Below are positions 22,996 through 37,000 of a DNA stretch of 64,000 nucleotides, piece after piece. Made by a program: the position numbers and the translations under genes. Position 1 is the first letter of the stretch. Each line of letters starts with the position of its first letter. The notes under the pieces are model-generated. The model was not told the DNA's origin and did no database searches. It worked only from the letters and a program-made list of their open reading frames with translations. The DNA lies in NCBI GenBank assembly GCA_025267735.1, contig CM046304.1, forward strand, positions 2,480,001-2,544,000, read 5' to 3'. The DNA is from Mactra quadrangularis (Eukaryota; Mollusca; Bivalvia; Venerida; Mactridae).

Positions 22996-23448
22996 GCTCC
23001 AGATAATCAACCTCACTGAATGGGTAAAATATGATCTGTTTAAATCATTAACTACTTTAAAGGTACATGCAACTAACGAACTAACTTCTTAAAATTAAAA
23101 TAACATTTTATTAAACATTGTTCCAAAAACATTAAAACATCTCAATAGCTTCGGGGTACATAGTGAAAATTTGACGTAACATCAGTTTCAACAGATTCTT
23201 TAACAAAATAAAAAACATAATATATTTAACAATTTAGAATTAAAGACAATAAAATTTCCCCACGCCATGAATCCATTCATCATACTCATTCATTTCTCAA
23301 CGATTCAAACAATCAAGCGTTCATCCAACACAGATTCTAGTCACAATAACCAAACATGATCCAAGTTTAATCAACGTAGATATGCATCATTACATTTCAC
23401 GAGTCCGCTTCTAATTTCATTTCAAGTTAACCCATAATCCATACTGTT

Positions 23449-23630
23449 ATATTCTACTGGACTGTCAAGTGGTGCATACATTAACCTCGCTGATTTAAAT
23501 ACTCATAACAGTACTTCTGTACTGCCTATCAAGAATAGTTATCCGTATCTAAGTACGACGATTATTGAACAATTGAGTATTTAAATTAGCGGGGTAAATG
23601 TATATGCCACTGTCATGGAATAAAATATAA
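23449..23630. mobile_element. Family G palindromic MITE, copy 3
   Basis: Same arms as copy 2 (ACATTAACCTCGCTGATTTAA ... TTAAATTAGCGGGGTAAATG) with the ACAGTACTTCTGTAC middle. Confidence 0.85.
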
Positions 23631-24536
23631 CAAGAGTAAAAGCCATTTCTTCAATGAAATATAGGGTTAAAATGTATTGGAAGTATGTAAGTTGATAAAA
23701 CAACACTAAAAGTTTAGCAATGCTGTTGTAATTTTAACTTCAATATATGACTTTGTAATGTCAATATGCCTTGCGAGAATTTACTTATTTCATTTATGGA
23801 TAAGGCAAACTTGTGACTTTGTAGTGAGTGAAAAACAAATGTTATAAAAAATTGAAATTTTATAACATTACGCTTCAGATGCGGTAAATTAAATTTCAAT
23901 TTTACGGTAACCTTGGCAACCTAATTGTTGATTAAACTTGTCTACGTGTAAAGTCATACATTCTACTCCATATGTGCACAACCAATTTCCAGAGAAAAAA
24001 AAGCAACAGACGGGTACATTCTACATCTGTACAGAGTTACGTTTTCACTACAGCAAAACCATTATCATATCGTCACTAAAGTATAACCAATTACCTTAAA
24101 GTATCACATTGAAGCAGAAAGTGTCACAAGAATGGAAAAGATGCAAAGAATCTACCATAGTGATAACGTTTCTGCTACAATGTGACTTATTTGTACATCA
24201 ATATTGTAGCAACTCCCAATACCAGCAATAATATTGTTCATTAAAATACGATGTAATGTAAGACTATGAACCCCTCGGAAATGTGCTCAATGAATGACTG
24301 ACGAAGATGATGATAATAAAAATGTGGCAAAAAATACAATATTTTTTTCATATAAAACTAAAACGTATAAAAAAGATGTTGACTAAAATGATGGATTCGG
24401 AGTAATTTTAAATATAATAACGTCACCTTTTTTGAGTGTTTATATATAAATTCATAACAGTCATTATAATTCATAATTCAAAAAAATACGCATGTACGTC
24501 GAATGAGATACTTTTAGTACATGCCACCAATAACCG

Positions 24537-24542
24537 TTTATT
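24537..24542 (-). terminator. Candidate polyadenylation signal (PURA)
   Basis: AATAAA on the minus strand about 380 nt after the PURA stop codon. Several later A/T-rich alternatives exist; chosen only as the first canonical hexamer noticed. Confidence 0.3.
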
Positions 24543-24920
24543 TTTTCAAAACCCTCTTGGATCTGTAAAGCTGTTTTATTTTTTTATATATCCAACCAAT
24601 TCAATTCATGAAAACTTGCATCAAGCTATCTGTAGAAATCCAGGAGCGGGACGTACATCATAATACATTCACGTCAATAACGAATCCCAAATGCTGATCC
24701 CATCGAGTTAATGTATTTATAAACCACGCCCAATTCGTGCCACAGTATTTTATAACAAGAGCTATGATGGCCCTATCCTACAGGAAAACACAACACAAGG
24801 ATCAGAGCTATCCAGTTTACAATTTACAATGAAACAAAAATCAATGACTTTTTTCCCTCTTACGCTATGACTGAAACTTTCACGAAGCACATTCCCACAG
24901 GTCCAGAGCCCCTCGTACAT

Positions 24921-25028
24921 TTACTGGCCACTTTCCTGTCCCCTGTCAGTGAATTCGGATAACATGTCACGAAATCGACTCCATGATCTCTCTGGAATGG
25001 TGATAGACGTTCTATAGTTAGAACGTAC
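24921..25028 (-). CDS. PURA: PURA coding exon 8 (PUR repeat III, helix half, C-terminus)
   Basis: In the correct frame (phase 0) it reads [35 protein letters not shown] and TAA at 24921-24923. A longer open frame overlapping this exon is out of phase and not used. Confidence 0.93.
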   Translation of the reverse strand, partial: VRSNYRTSITIPERSWSRFRDMLSEFTDRGQESGQ

Positions 25029-28000
25029 CTGAAACATAACAAGTTAACTAATCAGCATGACATATTCTCTTCAGCAAATTCACAATAACAAGATATAATT
25101 AGCAATTTTGTGATAATATGGCACCAAAAAACATTAAAATAGCAGGGCATGCCAATAATGACAAGTGTTGGCATCAGTGGGATAAAATTATGCATGTTAA
25201 ATAATGGACCTTTCCATGACCTTTCCTATTAGCATATTTAACAAAGGTTAAGTTATATTTTGTCCCACAAGCAAGGTGTTAACAAAAGAGCACATGGTTA
25301 TATTTGTGGGTAAATGTATTGTTATTCAAATAAAAAGGTCGCACTTGGAATGGTCAATTATGTGACTTATTAATGTTCAGCTATATCATTACTTTGTGCA
25401 TCCCTTAAAATCTGACAATATCATTGCCTACATGTGCCTACAATTATGTGACTTATTAATGTTCAGCTATATCATTAATTTGTGCATCTCTTAAAATCTG
25501 ACAATATCATTGCCTACATGGTCATAGATTTGTTTACTTCCATACTGGTTAAAGCATTTTGTTTGGGCATATGCAGCAAAGGTAGTTCCAAAAAGGCTAA
25601 AAATTTCCAAGGTTAATCATAAAGGTTATTCATAATGAATCGAGACTGTCTCAATTATTTATACACAAGAGTTGATACAATTTTGTACATGTAGTAATTA
25701 CCTCTGAGACCCGCAAGTAGACTCCTCTCCTGTTTGATCCAACATCAAAGTAAAACACTTTGTTCTCTACACGTAAATATTTACTTTCTGGGAGGTCACT
25801 TTGACCTTCTGAAATAATCAATAAACCAAGAATTTGAAAAACAATAAATTCATTGTTTTTCCTTATCATTCATAACACTTACTTAGAAATTGTTTTAATA
25901 CAAAATTTGGAGAAAAAAAATCAAATTTGTTCAACTGAATTGCTTCGAGGGCAGTCAATACAAAACTGAAGCTCTGGTAAGTGAAACAATAATTATTATA
26001 TCTTATACATGTATAATCAGTAAAATCTTCCAATATTGTCTCCTTCAAATATAAACATTGATAATTCTTCACCAGGTTTGAAATATCATAATGCCACATG
26101 TGATTATACCTAAATAGACTGTTAAGTAATTGTTTAAACCTGTTATACTTTTACACTGTTAATTCTGTCAGATTAAATATTTTTACTTCTTAATAATTTT
26201 TATTCCTCTAATTTTGACAGACAATTGAAAAAACAACAATCTAATCAACAATAAAATTTTGTCCCACTAGAATATTAACTAGCCTAAGGTTTAAATATCT
26301 ATAAAACAATACATTACCATGATCGTCAGTACCAAACTCATCTAACAAATCTGTTAGAGCATCACGGAACTCTATGAGGCCCTGAGCCGGTATGGCTATC
26401 TGAGATCTGGGTCCACCCCTCTGTACTGTTTGGGCAACCTACAATATATACATTATTATGTCAATTATGATCTACAATGTATCTTAAACGGACAATTTTA
26501 CAATTATTAGTACAGTATAAACTCTGCAGAGCGATCCTCTACAGAACAAATCCTCTGCACTACAACAGCTTTTTATATTTCCCATAGCCATAATTTTAAT
26601 TGAATTAAACCTCTGCAGAGCAACATCCTCTGAACAGCAACACACTTTAGTCCCTCCCAGTGGGTGTTGTTCAAGAGAGGTTGCATTGTATAACATAAGC
26701 AAACTGACCCCAATACATTACATGCTTCAGTATAGGTACATTTCATTCAACTGTCAGAGGTGCAGCATACCCTGCTGATTTAAATACTCAATTATCAGTA
26801 TCAAAAACAGAAATACTATTGATAGCATATAAATCAGTGGGGTTATTTATGCACAAATAACAATTGAATAAAATTTCTCTATTACTAGACTACTTTCAAC
26901 TGAGTTAATGTTTTTAAAAGATTTTTCAGAAAAATGAGGGGTCAATGATGCAAAATTCGTCTTTATTTACCAACAAAAAAAAAAGAAACAGAAATGGATT
27001 AAACTTACGACAAAAAAAGCATTGTCCTAAAAGTACAAAACCATGTAAGACCCAATATTCCAAGAAATATGTTGTTATATTTACAAGTATAGCGTATACA
27101 GCTGAGCTGTATTCCAATAATTAAATCAATATACTAGAGTGAAACAATATATGTACTATACTCAATACAGACATAACAGGACTGATAAACAACTGTTTTA
27201 TATAGGACTTCAAGAATATAGAAAATAGTCATTTGTTCCTTAGTTGTTTGTTCATTATTTTCTTTGTTTATTAATTCAGATCTATTTAAACTTGGTCAAC
27301 TGTCATAAAGCATAAAAAGATACAATTCATGACCCAGTTTCACAAGTCTGTGAGACAAGCAACATTCCTGTTGCAGAGATTAACACACTTTCTACATGTA
27401 TTTGGTAAACTTTAATTTTGTTTGGTTTGCAAAGCTCTACAAAAACATGATACTTAGGGAAACTGTTTTTAAATCAAAGAGAAGAAGGATCATTCCAATG
27501 ATTTAGTTCAATCTTCCCTAAACGACCAAACTGTACATACTATAAAATTAATAATTTGTAATGGGAAAAACAAATTTTCCCTTAACATTTAACCATTAAA
27601 CTACCTAGCCAGTCAATAAGATCTTTAGCTAGACTGAGTGATCTTTAGCCAAGATAAACCTAACTATGTTGTCAACCATAGATAATGATCTTAGACGTAA
27701 AGATAACCACATGACATCAGGGAATATGTAATATACACACAGTCAAACTATCTGCTACACCCAAAATAGTTTAGCCCTCTGTTACACACAAAATAGTTTT
27801 GCCCTCTGTTACACTCAAAATAGTTTGGCCCTCTGTTACACTCAAAATGGTTTAGCCCTGTTACACTCAAAATATTTAAGCCCTTTGTTACACTCAAAAT
27901 ATTTAAGCCCTCTGTTACACTCAAAATAGTTTAGCCCTCTGTTACACTCAAAATAGTTTAGCCCTCTGTTACACTCAAAATAGTTTAGCCCTCTGTTAAA

Positions 28001-31000
28001 CTCAAAATACAAATCAAAATACCAGGTGACAATCATCGCTGCATCAAATTCAACAATTAATAACAATCCCCTCAAAACTGCAAATCACCATGCGATGACG
28101 ACCCCCTCAGAATTTAAAGAAGCTTCAAGGAAGACATGTTTAGAATGACATCAATATTTGACAATCGAATTTAACACCACGCTAATTATAGATCAATCAT
28201 ATTGTCAACAATAAATCACTATATATTCAGAAAGAAAATTTGAATAAAAACCTAACCATATATAAACAAACCGTTCCATACTCAATCATGAATCTTTTGA
28301 AGCAAAGACAATATATAAATTGAACTTGAATTTAAGTTTTTTTTCCATCTTTAAGAGTTTGTAAGACAAGATCATCGAAATATAAAACACACAAGTCTGA
28401 TTAATCATGACTAAGAACTGCAGCCGACTCTATAATTTCTGTGTTCATCGCAGAGTTTAAATAAAAAACCTATGCATAAAAACTTACAACCAGTATGTAA
28501 GGTCTGACAAACTCAACAAAAACTTAAACCTCATTCAGTATAATATCTACAGAAATTGTAATAATTTATCTTAATCAACTTAAGATGTTGAAATTTAATC
28601 AGATAACTACAACCATGTACTTTCTCATCATATTTTGCATACTGCACTGCATTCATTAATTTTAATGAGTTCAAGGTAGTCCAGTTTGTTTGATATAATA
28701 TGAAACTTGAATAGTAAGGGCTGGGTGTTAAAGGCAAAATATGTTGGACTGTAATAGAGTACAACTATGTTTACCCTCAGAAAAAGGGTCAAGGGGCCAT
28801 ATAATCAAAATTCTTACAGTAATTCAACAATACAATATAGAAAGATTTGACAAAAACCAGTCGTAACACCATGTACAATACAGGTCCCATTAGTATCAGG
28901 TCAACCATGTCAAACTATATTATAGCTTGTTTAGGGTAACTTCAGACAATTGACTTGGTTTGTTTACATATGTTGGACTCGGGTATTACATAAAATAGCG
29001 AGGTCAGCTGATTTTGTGTAATGAAAGTATTAACCATGTCTTAAATTAACCATTTCTTAAATGAGTGGAAACTGTGTACTCATTCTATATTTAATACATC
29101 AAAATACACTATTAGTCGATTACGAGTACCATACATAGATCCGCCTGTGTATAACAATGGTATGGCTGCATTTTGTCTCATGTTATCCTTAACAAGCTAT
29201 AAAGTGATAAGGGTCAGCAGGAAGATGTTTAAACAATAATGAAGAAATCAGGGAGAGTGAAGAGAGGTGTTCAGTCAATGAATGAAGTAGTAATAATATT
29301 TACCCTCAGAAATCGTCCTCTCTGATTCTCTTTCAAGTCCAGATAATATCTCTTATTATCTTTTGTCATCATTTCACTCTTTAGTTTACCATCTTCTGGT
29401 AGATTATCAGGATTGGGTGGACCTAGAATGACAATAACATCATATATTTTATTGTTAATTTTCTTCAACTGTCAGTGGGGCAAATATTAACTTTACGAAT
29501 TTAAATGCATACTATAGTTCTTCTGTTCTAGTGATCGATATCTTGAAACGTTTCATATAAGCAACGGGTATCAACTAACTTGTTACTATTTAAAACAGAA
29601 AACTAAGAAATTAATTGAATTCATCAAATATATGCAACTACAGAACAGCAAATAGTTCTAAACAAAAATACCTATCTGTTCGAAACTATTTGATTAAAGA
29701 ACATGTCCTGGAAAAGTTCCATACAGCTAATTGAATGCACCCCTAAAGAGTCTAGTTTCAGAACAGAACAAGACTTATTTACTTCAAATGAAATCATATG
29801 TCCTTCAAGTATGGATTTAACACAGACCCTAGTTATTTCAATTCTTATATAAAAAGTTCACATTATTACCGACTGCATGAATATCTACTATAAAGTATAC
29901 CCGGACAAGACTCAATAACCTCAAATACTAACAAGAATATCACTGTGCAATAAAACCTTACATATTTAGACCATTCTATAAATAAGCCGCCCTCTCGTCT
30001 AGTAGAGTGGGAAACTTACGTTTGCATAACATGAAATAGATTAACTGAATAAATTGGGTGCATTAAGACTTGTCTGGTTTTCTATTCTTACATACTTAAT
30101 TTTCTAGGTCAGACAAATGAATACAAAGTAAATATACAACAGAAAAAAGAAAACATTGTTTTTGCCAATCTCTGTTCAATTTTAATCTTCGCAAATGCCT
30201 AAATCTATATTTTCTGTACATAAATTTAGCACTGGTTAAGTAGTCCAGGAAAATTATAATAATTTTCAGGCAAATAAAAGAATCATCATAGCCATTGATT
30301 GTTGCCCGATGATTTAAAAATGTGGGGCCAAATGGCCCCATAGGTAAAAATTGTTGGGGTCATTCAAAACCTATTGGGGCCTTCAGGAAACAGAAGATTT
30401 TTGCATCTGGTGCAAGTGATATTCTGAGTTACTAATACACATTTTCAAAATTTCATTCTTACAGAGGAATGAGGTAGCACAGAAATGCTAATATTAGGAC
30501 CACAGAACCAATCAAAATATATTTTCCATAAAATCAGATTAACACTACACTTTTGGCCTTTCCCAATATAGCCATGGAATGAAAATGAACATGTATTCAT
30601 GAGCCACTTGGCAAGACAAGATAAAGTATATAATTTACCCAGTGAAGAATAGTGGTCACTAAATTCTGTTAGATGATCTCTGAATTCAGCAGCTGAGGAC
30701 ATGGCCAAGAGAAGACGACTCTTTTTCCCTCCAGCTCCCACCTACAATATCAATAACACATTTACCTTCAAGTCAAAATGCTTAAATATTGAAAGCATAT
30801 AAATAACAAATTATTTTCTTTCATGCTTCATTGTGAAATACCAGGGCATAATTTGAACAATCTTTGTAACAAGAAATGTAATGTGGAAACCACATTAAAG
30901 CCGGATTTAAAATCTGTAATGCAAAAGTTACAAAGGGAAATAATCCATAATTAAGCCAGGTAGAGTTACTTTCCAATTCTGTTCATCACATGGTGTTATC

Positions 31001-34000
31001 ATTGTATGAAGTTTCATAATGATCTGACAATAAATGGTAGAAATATATGCAAAATCGAAAACTTTAACACAATTGTTAACAACACCGGACACCCGCCCGC
31101 CCGTGTGTTGCCAATTTATTAGCCGATTTTTTTCGTTGAAAAATACGGCTAAAGAACATTCAGGTGAATGTACAAGCAAAATTTCTTGACTGTAGGCTAT
31201 ACTGTTTTTGCGAAAGATTCTTAAGAAATTGTTGATCACAGACACACACAAGCATACATGGTCATCGGACACCCCACAATAGTTAACCTTGATCACTTTT
31301 TCCTTTCTAATGCAGTCAAATCTTTTGACATTTGGATGTGCACCATGAAACAATGTATTTTTAGTATGCCATAAAAGTGAATTTTGAAAAAAAAAATGAG
31401 TAGAGAAGTGTTGCATTGAGTTGATGAAATATTGACAGAATCACACTGCTCCATGAAGTAGTCCACGTCCAGGAATGGAACCTACGACTCCTTGATCAGG
31501 AGACTTGAGCCCATTTTTTGTTCGGTTAAATGCCATAGCAACACATTGTATAGGTCATATAACGGCAGTCAGTCAACCTACTCACTCCTCCTGGAAAGGT
31601 TAAATCTCTGGATTAACAGTGACTGACAACTGCCCTACATAATTAAGAATCATTGGTAGGAAGGAGAATGGCCGAAGAAATAATTTCATGACCAAGGTCC
31701 ACGAAAGTATGTTCAGCCCAGGAATCGAACCCATAACCCCTCGATCAGTAGACTTGGGTGCTACTAACTGAGTTAGCCGGGCAGCTGCTCCACGAAGAAG
31801 TCCTCGTCCAGGAATGGAACCTTCGACTCTTTGATCAGGAGACTTGTGCTCTACCGACTGAGCTAGACGCACAGCTTCAAACTCATACAAAATCATTTAG
31901 CTTAGATTTTTTTAACTTCGAATTCAACACATATTTAGGTCATATATACGACGGACAGCTCTTCCTACTATAGGTTTCCTTGACACTTTTCTATCACCAG
32001 TACTAACTTACCCTACCACGAGGCCGACAACTCATGTATAGGGTATGACCTACTGCGACTGGACTCAAAACCCACGATCTCCGAATTCGAAGTCAGACAT
32101 GCTAACCACAACGACACGGCCGCTGCATTTATCTTTGTTTGCCATCACATAATAACATGCCAACATAATAACGTGCCCTACCGACTGAGCTGGACACACA
32201 GCTTCAAACTGCTACAAAATCATTTATCTTTGTATGCCATCACATAATAACATAGAAACAAACCTCAGCAATTTTGATAAACCTTCCACGTCTATTCTGT
32301 TTGACATCTAGATAGAACCTTTTAGATTGTATTGTCAAAGTTCTTGTAGCCAACTCTTGCTCACCTGACACTGAAACGAGAAATATACAAACTTCTGTAA
32401 CAAATTAGTAAAACTTTTATTATACTTTCAATCTCAGAAATTAACAGTTGCCCACGGCAACCATTCTTTCAATCTTGCACACAGGTATTTTTTTTCTCAT
32501 AGTTCAAAACATGAATAATTTTACTGTGACTTTGTATGTTTAAATGTTGATAATCAAACAATTGTGATATTTTGATAGCTTATTTTAAGTTTAGAAAAAC
32601 CAGACAAATAAGTTTAGGCCACAACAAGTTGATCACAAGTTCTATGGATTCGCTTGCACCTTAATTTTGATGGTTTTTACAAAAAAAATACTTTTATTTC
32701 CTCGTTCCCTCATAAAATTTGGCCAAACAGCTATAAAAAGCAACTGAATTAAGATTATTTTTTCTTCGCTCCTTTTTTCCCCAGAAATATCTGTAGAGCA
32801 CATGATCAACTTGTTATGGGCTTAGTGGTATAATGCCTGCTTGTACGAAAGAATGAATTCAGTCACCATGAAATTATTCGAATTTTGACATTTGAGAAAA
32901 AAAAAGATTATATAATATACAAAACTATGGCTATCAAAATAATGCAAACATAATGCAAAACAAAATGCATGCATTTAATTAACCATTCAGTCATACTTCA
33001 TTTAATCATAAATTTGAAATTTGTCTTCAGATCATCACTGACTTCTATACTATGTTCATACATTTCTTTGGCAGAATCTAACCATAGCAAACTGCCTAAA
33101 TGAAATATTACACAACAATAACCAAGAATATGAAGAAGATAAAAATATGATATTTATTAAAAGATTCATCACATAACAAGCTAGAGACAAAAGATTCCTT
33201 AGTTAATCAATAACTAATTTAATTTGACATTTAATCAAATATTTCATACTTTTTTCTTAACAGCTCTTATGTTTTTTCTTCACAGATTTTGCAGTTAGTT
33301 ACAAATTACAAACTTAATTAAAGTCACATATTCAGTTTCATAAATGCTTATTCTATCTTATACTGCAGTCCCATAAACTTAAAAATAGCCATGAGGGCAC
33401 TGTACGGGCACCGAGCTATCAAGCTCCACAAGGACTTGTACAAACTCTTGCATACCCCAACACCTTGACCCACCAGTCCAAAGCCTAGAACCAGTGAAAA
33501 TTCATTCCATCTAGCGATTATTACTTATTTCATATAGTCAGGTTAGTTGCCCTTTTCTATTTAACAGTAAATTTAGCTAAAATTGATCCATCGCCCCAAA
33601 GCCCCTACTGTTGCTCTAGAAAACTTCATAGTGCGCAATAGATCTGAATCCTTCCCACATATTAAAGAATGTAAAAATGAGGTTATAATATATACACCAC
33701 AATTAGACTCCCACACATCATTCTATCATATAACCATTATTATTCAAATCAATACTTAAAGATTATGTTTGTTTTGTTTCATGTTTATCTAATACTTCTT
33801 TTAACCATTAATAACAACTCTCACATCGTAGTATGGAGACAGTAGGACTCAAATAGACATATTTGTTGCATGTTTGTAATAAAATGTATGGATAAGATAT
33901 CATTTTTTCCAATAAATTTCTCTGTAAAGATAAAACAACCGGACCTATAGTTATAGCCGTATAAGTCGTAATATTTCTTATCCTTTGTTTCTTGAAATGT

Positions 34001-37000
34001 AGTTTTTTACAATACATATCGAGGGTTGCCCGTAAGACTGTAGTAAGTGCATTGCGTAGAAGAGCAAGTTACTAGTCTTGTGAGCAATCCTTGAATTATA
34101 TAGGCTATTTAAAATCAATCAGTAAGTATTCTAGAACTCAGAAAGGGACAGGAAACAAAAACAGGGTCAAGGGGCAGCTCCTTGCTGGAAATTTACAATC
34201 AAGATGAGATCATCCTTATAAAATAATGATTTTATCATAGAAGAGAAATTACTGTGCAATATAAGTATCTAACAAGTGTAAACCACACCACTCTTGAAAA
34301 TTTTGTTATCTGACATCAAAATCAACGAATATCCTCTATATATTTCCCAAAATGGACAGAATGTTGTATTAAATGGATATACAGGCAAATGACTGTGCCA
34401 AAAGTATAGAACCAAGTTTAGACTTTAAACCCCCCCCCCCTCCGGCTAATAATTCAAAATCAGGAAATATGAAGTTGAACTTTTGCCTTGCAATTCCTTT
34501 AACATCTTTCCCGTATAATTTAACAAAAAACAACTTCACTCGTTTTTTACAAACCCCAGACTGTACCAGAAAACCTAACATCAATTACCATCATAATGCT
34601 GAAAGCAAACTTTCTAATAACAACATACATCTATGATCTAAATCACCCGTACTCCCTTACACTATACACAGTCTTTATTTCTCTGATACAGTCAATTTTG
34701 CCTATACTCCCGTTTACCATGTATATTACTATTACCATCTCTTGTACAGCCTATTTCATTTTTTTGTGTGAACCCCCCCCCCCCTCCACTATATGAGGTC
34801 TCTGTCACTCGTACAGTCTATTTCAGTATTTCTTGTGAACACCCCCCCTTCACTATATGAGGTTTCTGTCACTCATACAGTCATTTTCAGTATTTTTAGT
34901 GAACCCCCCCCCCCCCTCACAATATGAGGTCTTTATCTCTTGTACAGTCATTTTCAGTATTTCTTTTGACCCCCTCCCCCTTCACATATGAGGTCTCTAT
35001 CTCTCGTACAGCCTATTTCAGTATTACTCGTGTTCCCCCTCTTTACTATATGAGGTCTGTCTCTCGTACAGCTCATTTCGCTAAGTTCTATTCACAGTAT
35101 AGATCACTATCCATATACAGTATCTACTTCTCATTCTCAGTATATCAAACCACATGCTTACAGCTTCCTTATAAAATCAATATATATACTACTACACTAT
35201 ATACAGTGCCTTCCTTAAGTCCTTGGACAAAACTCCTGTTTTTAGGAAAAACCCATTCGCATACATTGTTATTTGAATGATTAGTATTGCTCAAGCAGAA
35301 CAGAATAACAGAACAGAACAATACTTTTATTTACATTCACAGGTTACAGTTTGTAACTACCTGTAATAAAGTATCAACAGCCTGTTCAATCTCCCTAAAC
35401 ATTTCAAAACGTTCCGTAACGATACATTCAGAACTCCTCGGCCATTCGCTGCGAATAATCTAATCTTTTAAACAAATATACGATCGTTAAGGCAATGAGT
35501 GATGTTTCAAAATTTGCGGACTAAAAACGAAACATCATCCATTGCCTAACTGATCATATACTTGTTTACTTCAACACCAGTAATTTCAAAAAAAGCGTCT
35601 AAATATGTCCGAGATTATTCACATCAAATGGCCGAGGAGTTCCAAATGTATCGTTACGGAACGTTTAGGGTAATTGAACAGGCTACTGTTCTGTTCTATT
35701 AAATTTTAACTAACTCTTAGTGGCCAATACATTGACCCCATTGATTTAAATACTTGCGACAGTACTTTTATCCTATCAATCAATTTAAATCAGTGGGGTT
35801 AATGTAAGCTACAGCGACAGTTAAATTTTAAGTTGAATAAAATTCAACAACACCCACGAAAGAAAGAAACCAAAAGCCATCAGAGCAAATTTGACAATCA
35901 GTACCAATTACTTTATGAGCATATGATTCTAAACTATGTTACTCGAATAAGCTTTTAATATAGTTTAGTTAAATTACTTTCGATATGCACGATCATTTTT
36001 TTCAAATTTCATTTGCCCAAGAACTTTTGGAGGGCACTGTATAGACCATAACCAGTTATAATATGCTAACTATAAGTAAAAGCATGTTTTCATATTATAT
36101 ATCAATTACATAGGCGTCAGAAATATATAAATCAAACACTTCATATGGTCTAAATGATATTATCAAATATCTAAGAATTTTATCAATAGCTGATAAAGGA
36201 TTTTAGCTAAAAGTAAGGTATAATGACATAATGGACTTCAGCCTAGTGGTCCATTCTGTGTACTACATGCGCCCTAAATGACCAACCTAAGCTGTAAATT
36301 TACCTGATGTTTTGTTTGTTTTTGTTGGGTTTAATACCATAGCAACACGCTTTATAGGTCATATAACGGCAATCAGTCAACCTACTCAAAGGCTAAATCA
36401 TTGGATTTAGCTGTTACCCAACTACTAAGCACATACTTTCGTCAGTGACTGACAACTGCCCTACATACTTAAGAATCATTGGTAGGAAGGAGAATGGCTG
36501 TAGAAAAAATTTCATAACCGAGCTCCACGAAAGTATGCCCCGCCTGGGAATCGAACCCATGACCCCTAGATCAGTAGACTTGTGCTAAGCTAGCTGGGTG
36601 GCTTGCAATGACTAAAAACTTAGAAGCCAATAAGATGTCTTGACATAGATTTAATTCATTTATATCTTAAGACATAAAAACTTCTCAAAATTTACTATCC
36701 CTCAATTCTCTATGGAGCTAACGCTAGACAATTTGATAAATTCAATAAAAATCGAAATTTTAAATTAAAGCATTAAATAACTTGATAACCCATATCCAAT
36801 ACAGTATGACCCTACCTAGGTATAATAATCAGTACAGTGTGACGGTTGACCCTAGCTACATTATGTCAGTTCAGTATGACACCAGCCAGGTATATAAGTT
36901 AGTGAAGTTTGACTCACCATGGCAATACCATATGACTGACATCAAAAATGCTACGGTTGAAAGAATCAGCCTCGACTCAAAAGTTTTAAAGATTAGTTTG

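Larger units (their letters stand above)
16451..24536. other. Intergenic region between the convergent elongase and PURA genes
   Basis: No coding exon is supported. AT-rich and dominated by palindromic elements listed separately (16691-16833, 17106-17330, 17584-18130, 18969-19133, 19799-20253, 21325-21708, 22411-22597, 23449-23630), a SINE at 18300-18516 and a tandem array at 22820-22995. Between about 20255-21320 and 21870-22400 only AT-rich unique-looking sequence is visible. Part may be 3' UTR of PURA. Confidence 0.55.
35202..36042. mobile_element. Tc1/mariner-like non-autonomous element with nested MITEs
   Basis: Ends TACAGTGCCTTCCTTAAGTC and ACTTTTGGAGGGCACTGTAT are inverted and start/end at TA, as expected of Tc1/mariner-type elements. 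Family F (35379-35684) and family G (35701-35845) elements lie inside. Related element at 50672-51808. No transposase frame. Confidence 0.65.

Noticed and set aside
24860..25042. Minus-strand frame overlapping the last PURA exon
   Set aside because: It is out of phase with the spliced PURA frame, which is the conserved one and stops at 24921.
27755..28005. CRISPR-like periodicity
   Set aside because: Units are contiguous and diverge gradually; there are no unique spacers, and the DNA is animal nuclear sequence.
27842..28075. Minus-strand reading frame with repeated YFECNRGLN units
   Set aside because: It is a translation of the 27-bp tandem array, with no splice context or codon pattern of a protein.
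30928..31416. 162-residue minus-strand frame
   Set aside because: Largely a translation of repeat J and flanking AT-rich intron sequence.
31600..31896. Minus-strand frame with [19 protein letters not shown]
   Set aside because: This is the well-known translation pattern of a tRNA-derived SINE head, not a protein gene.
34924..35280. 118-residue frame with repeated SLV.SFS motifs
   Set aside because: Comes from the 60-bp tandem repeat.
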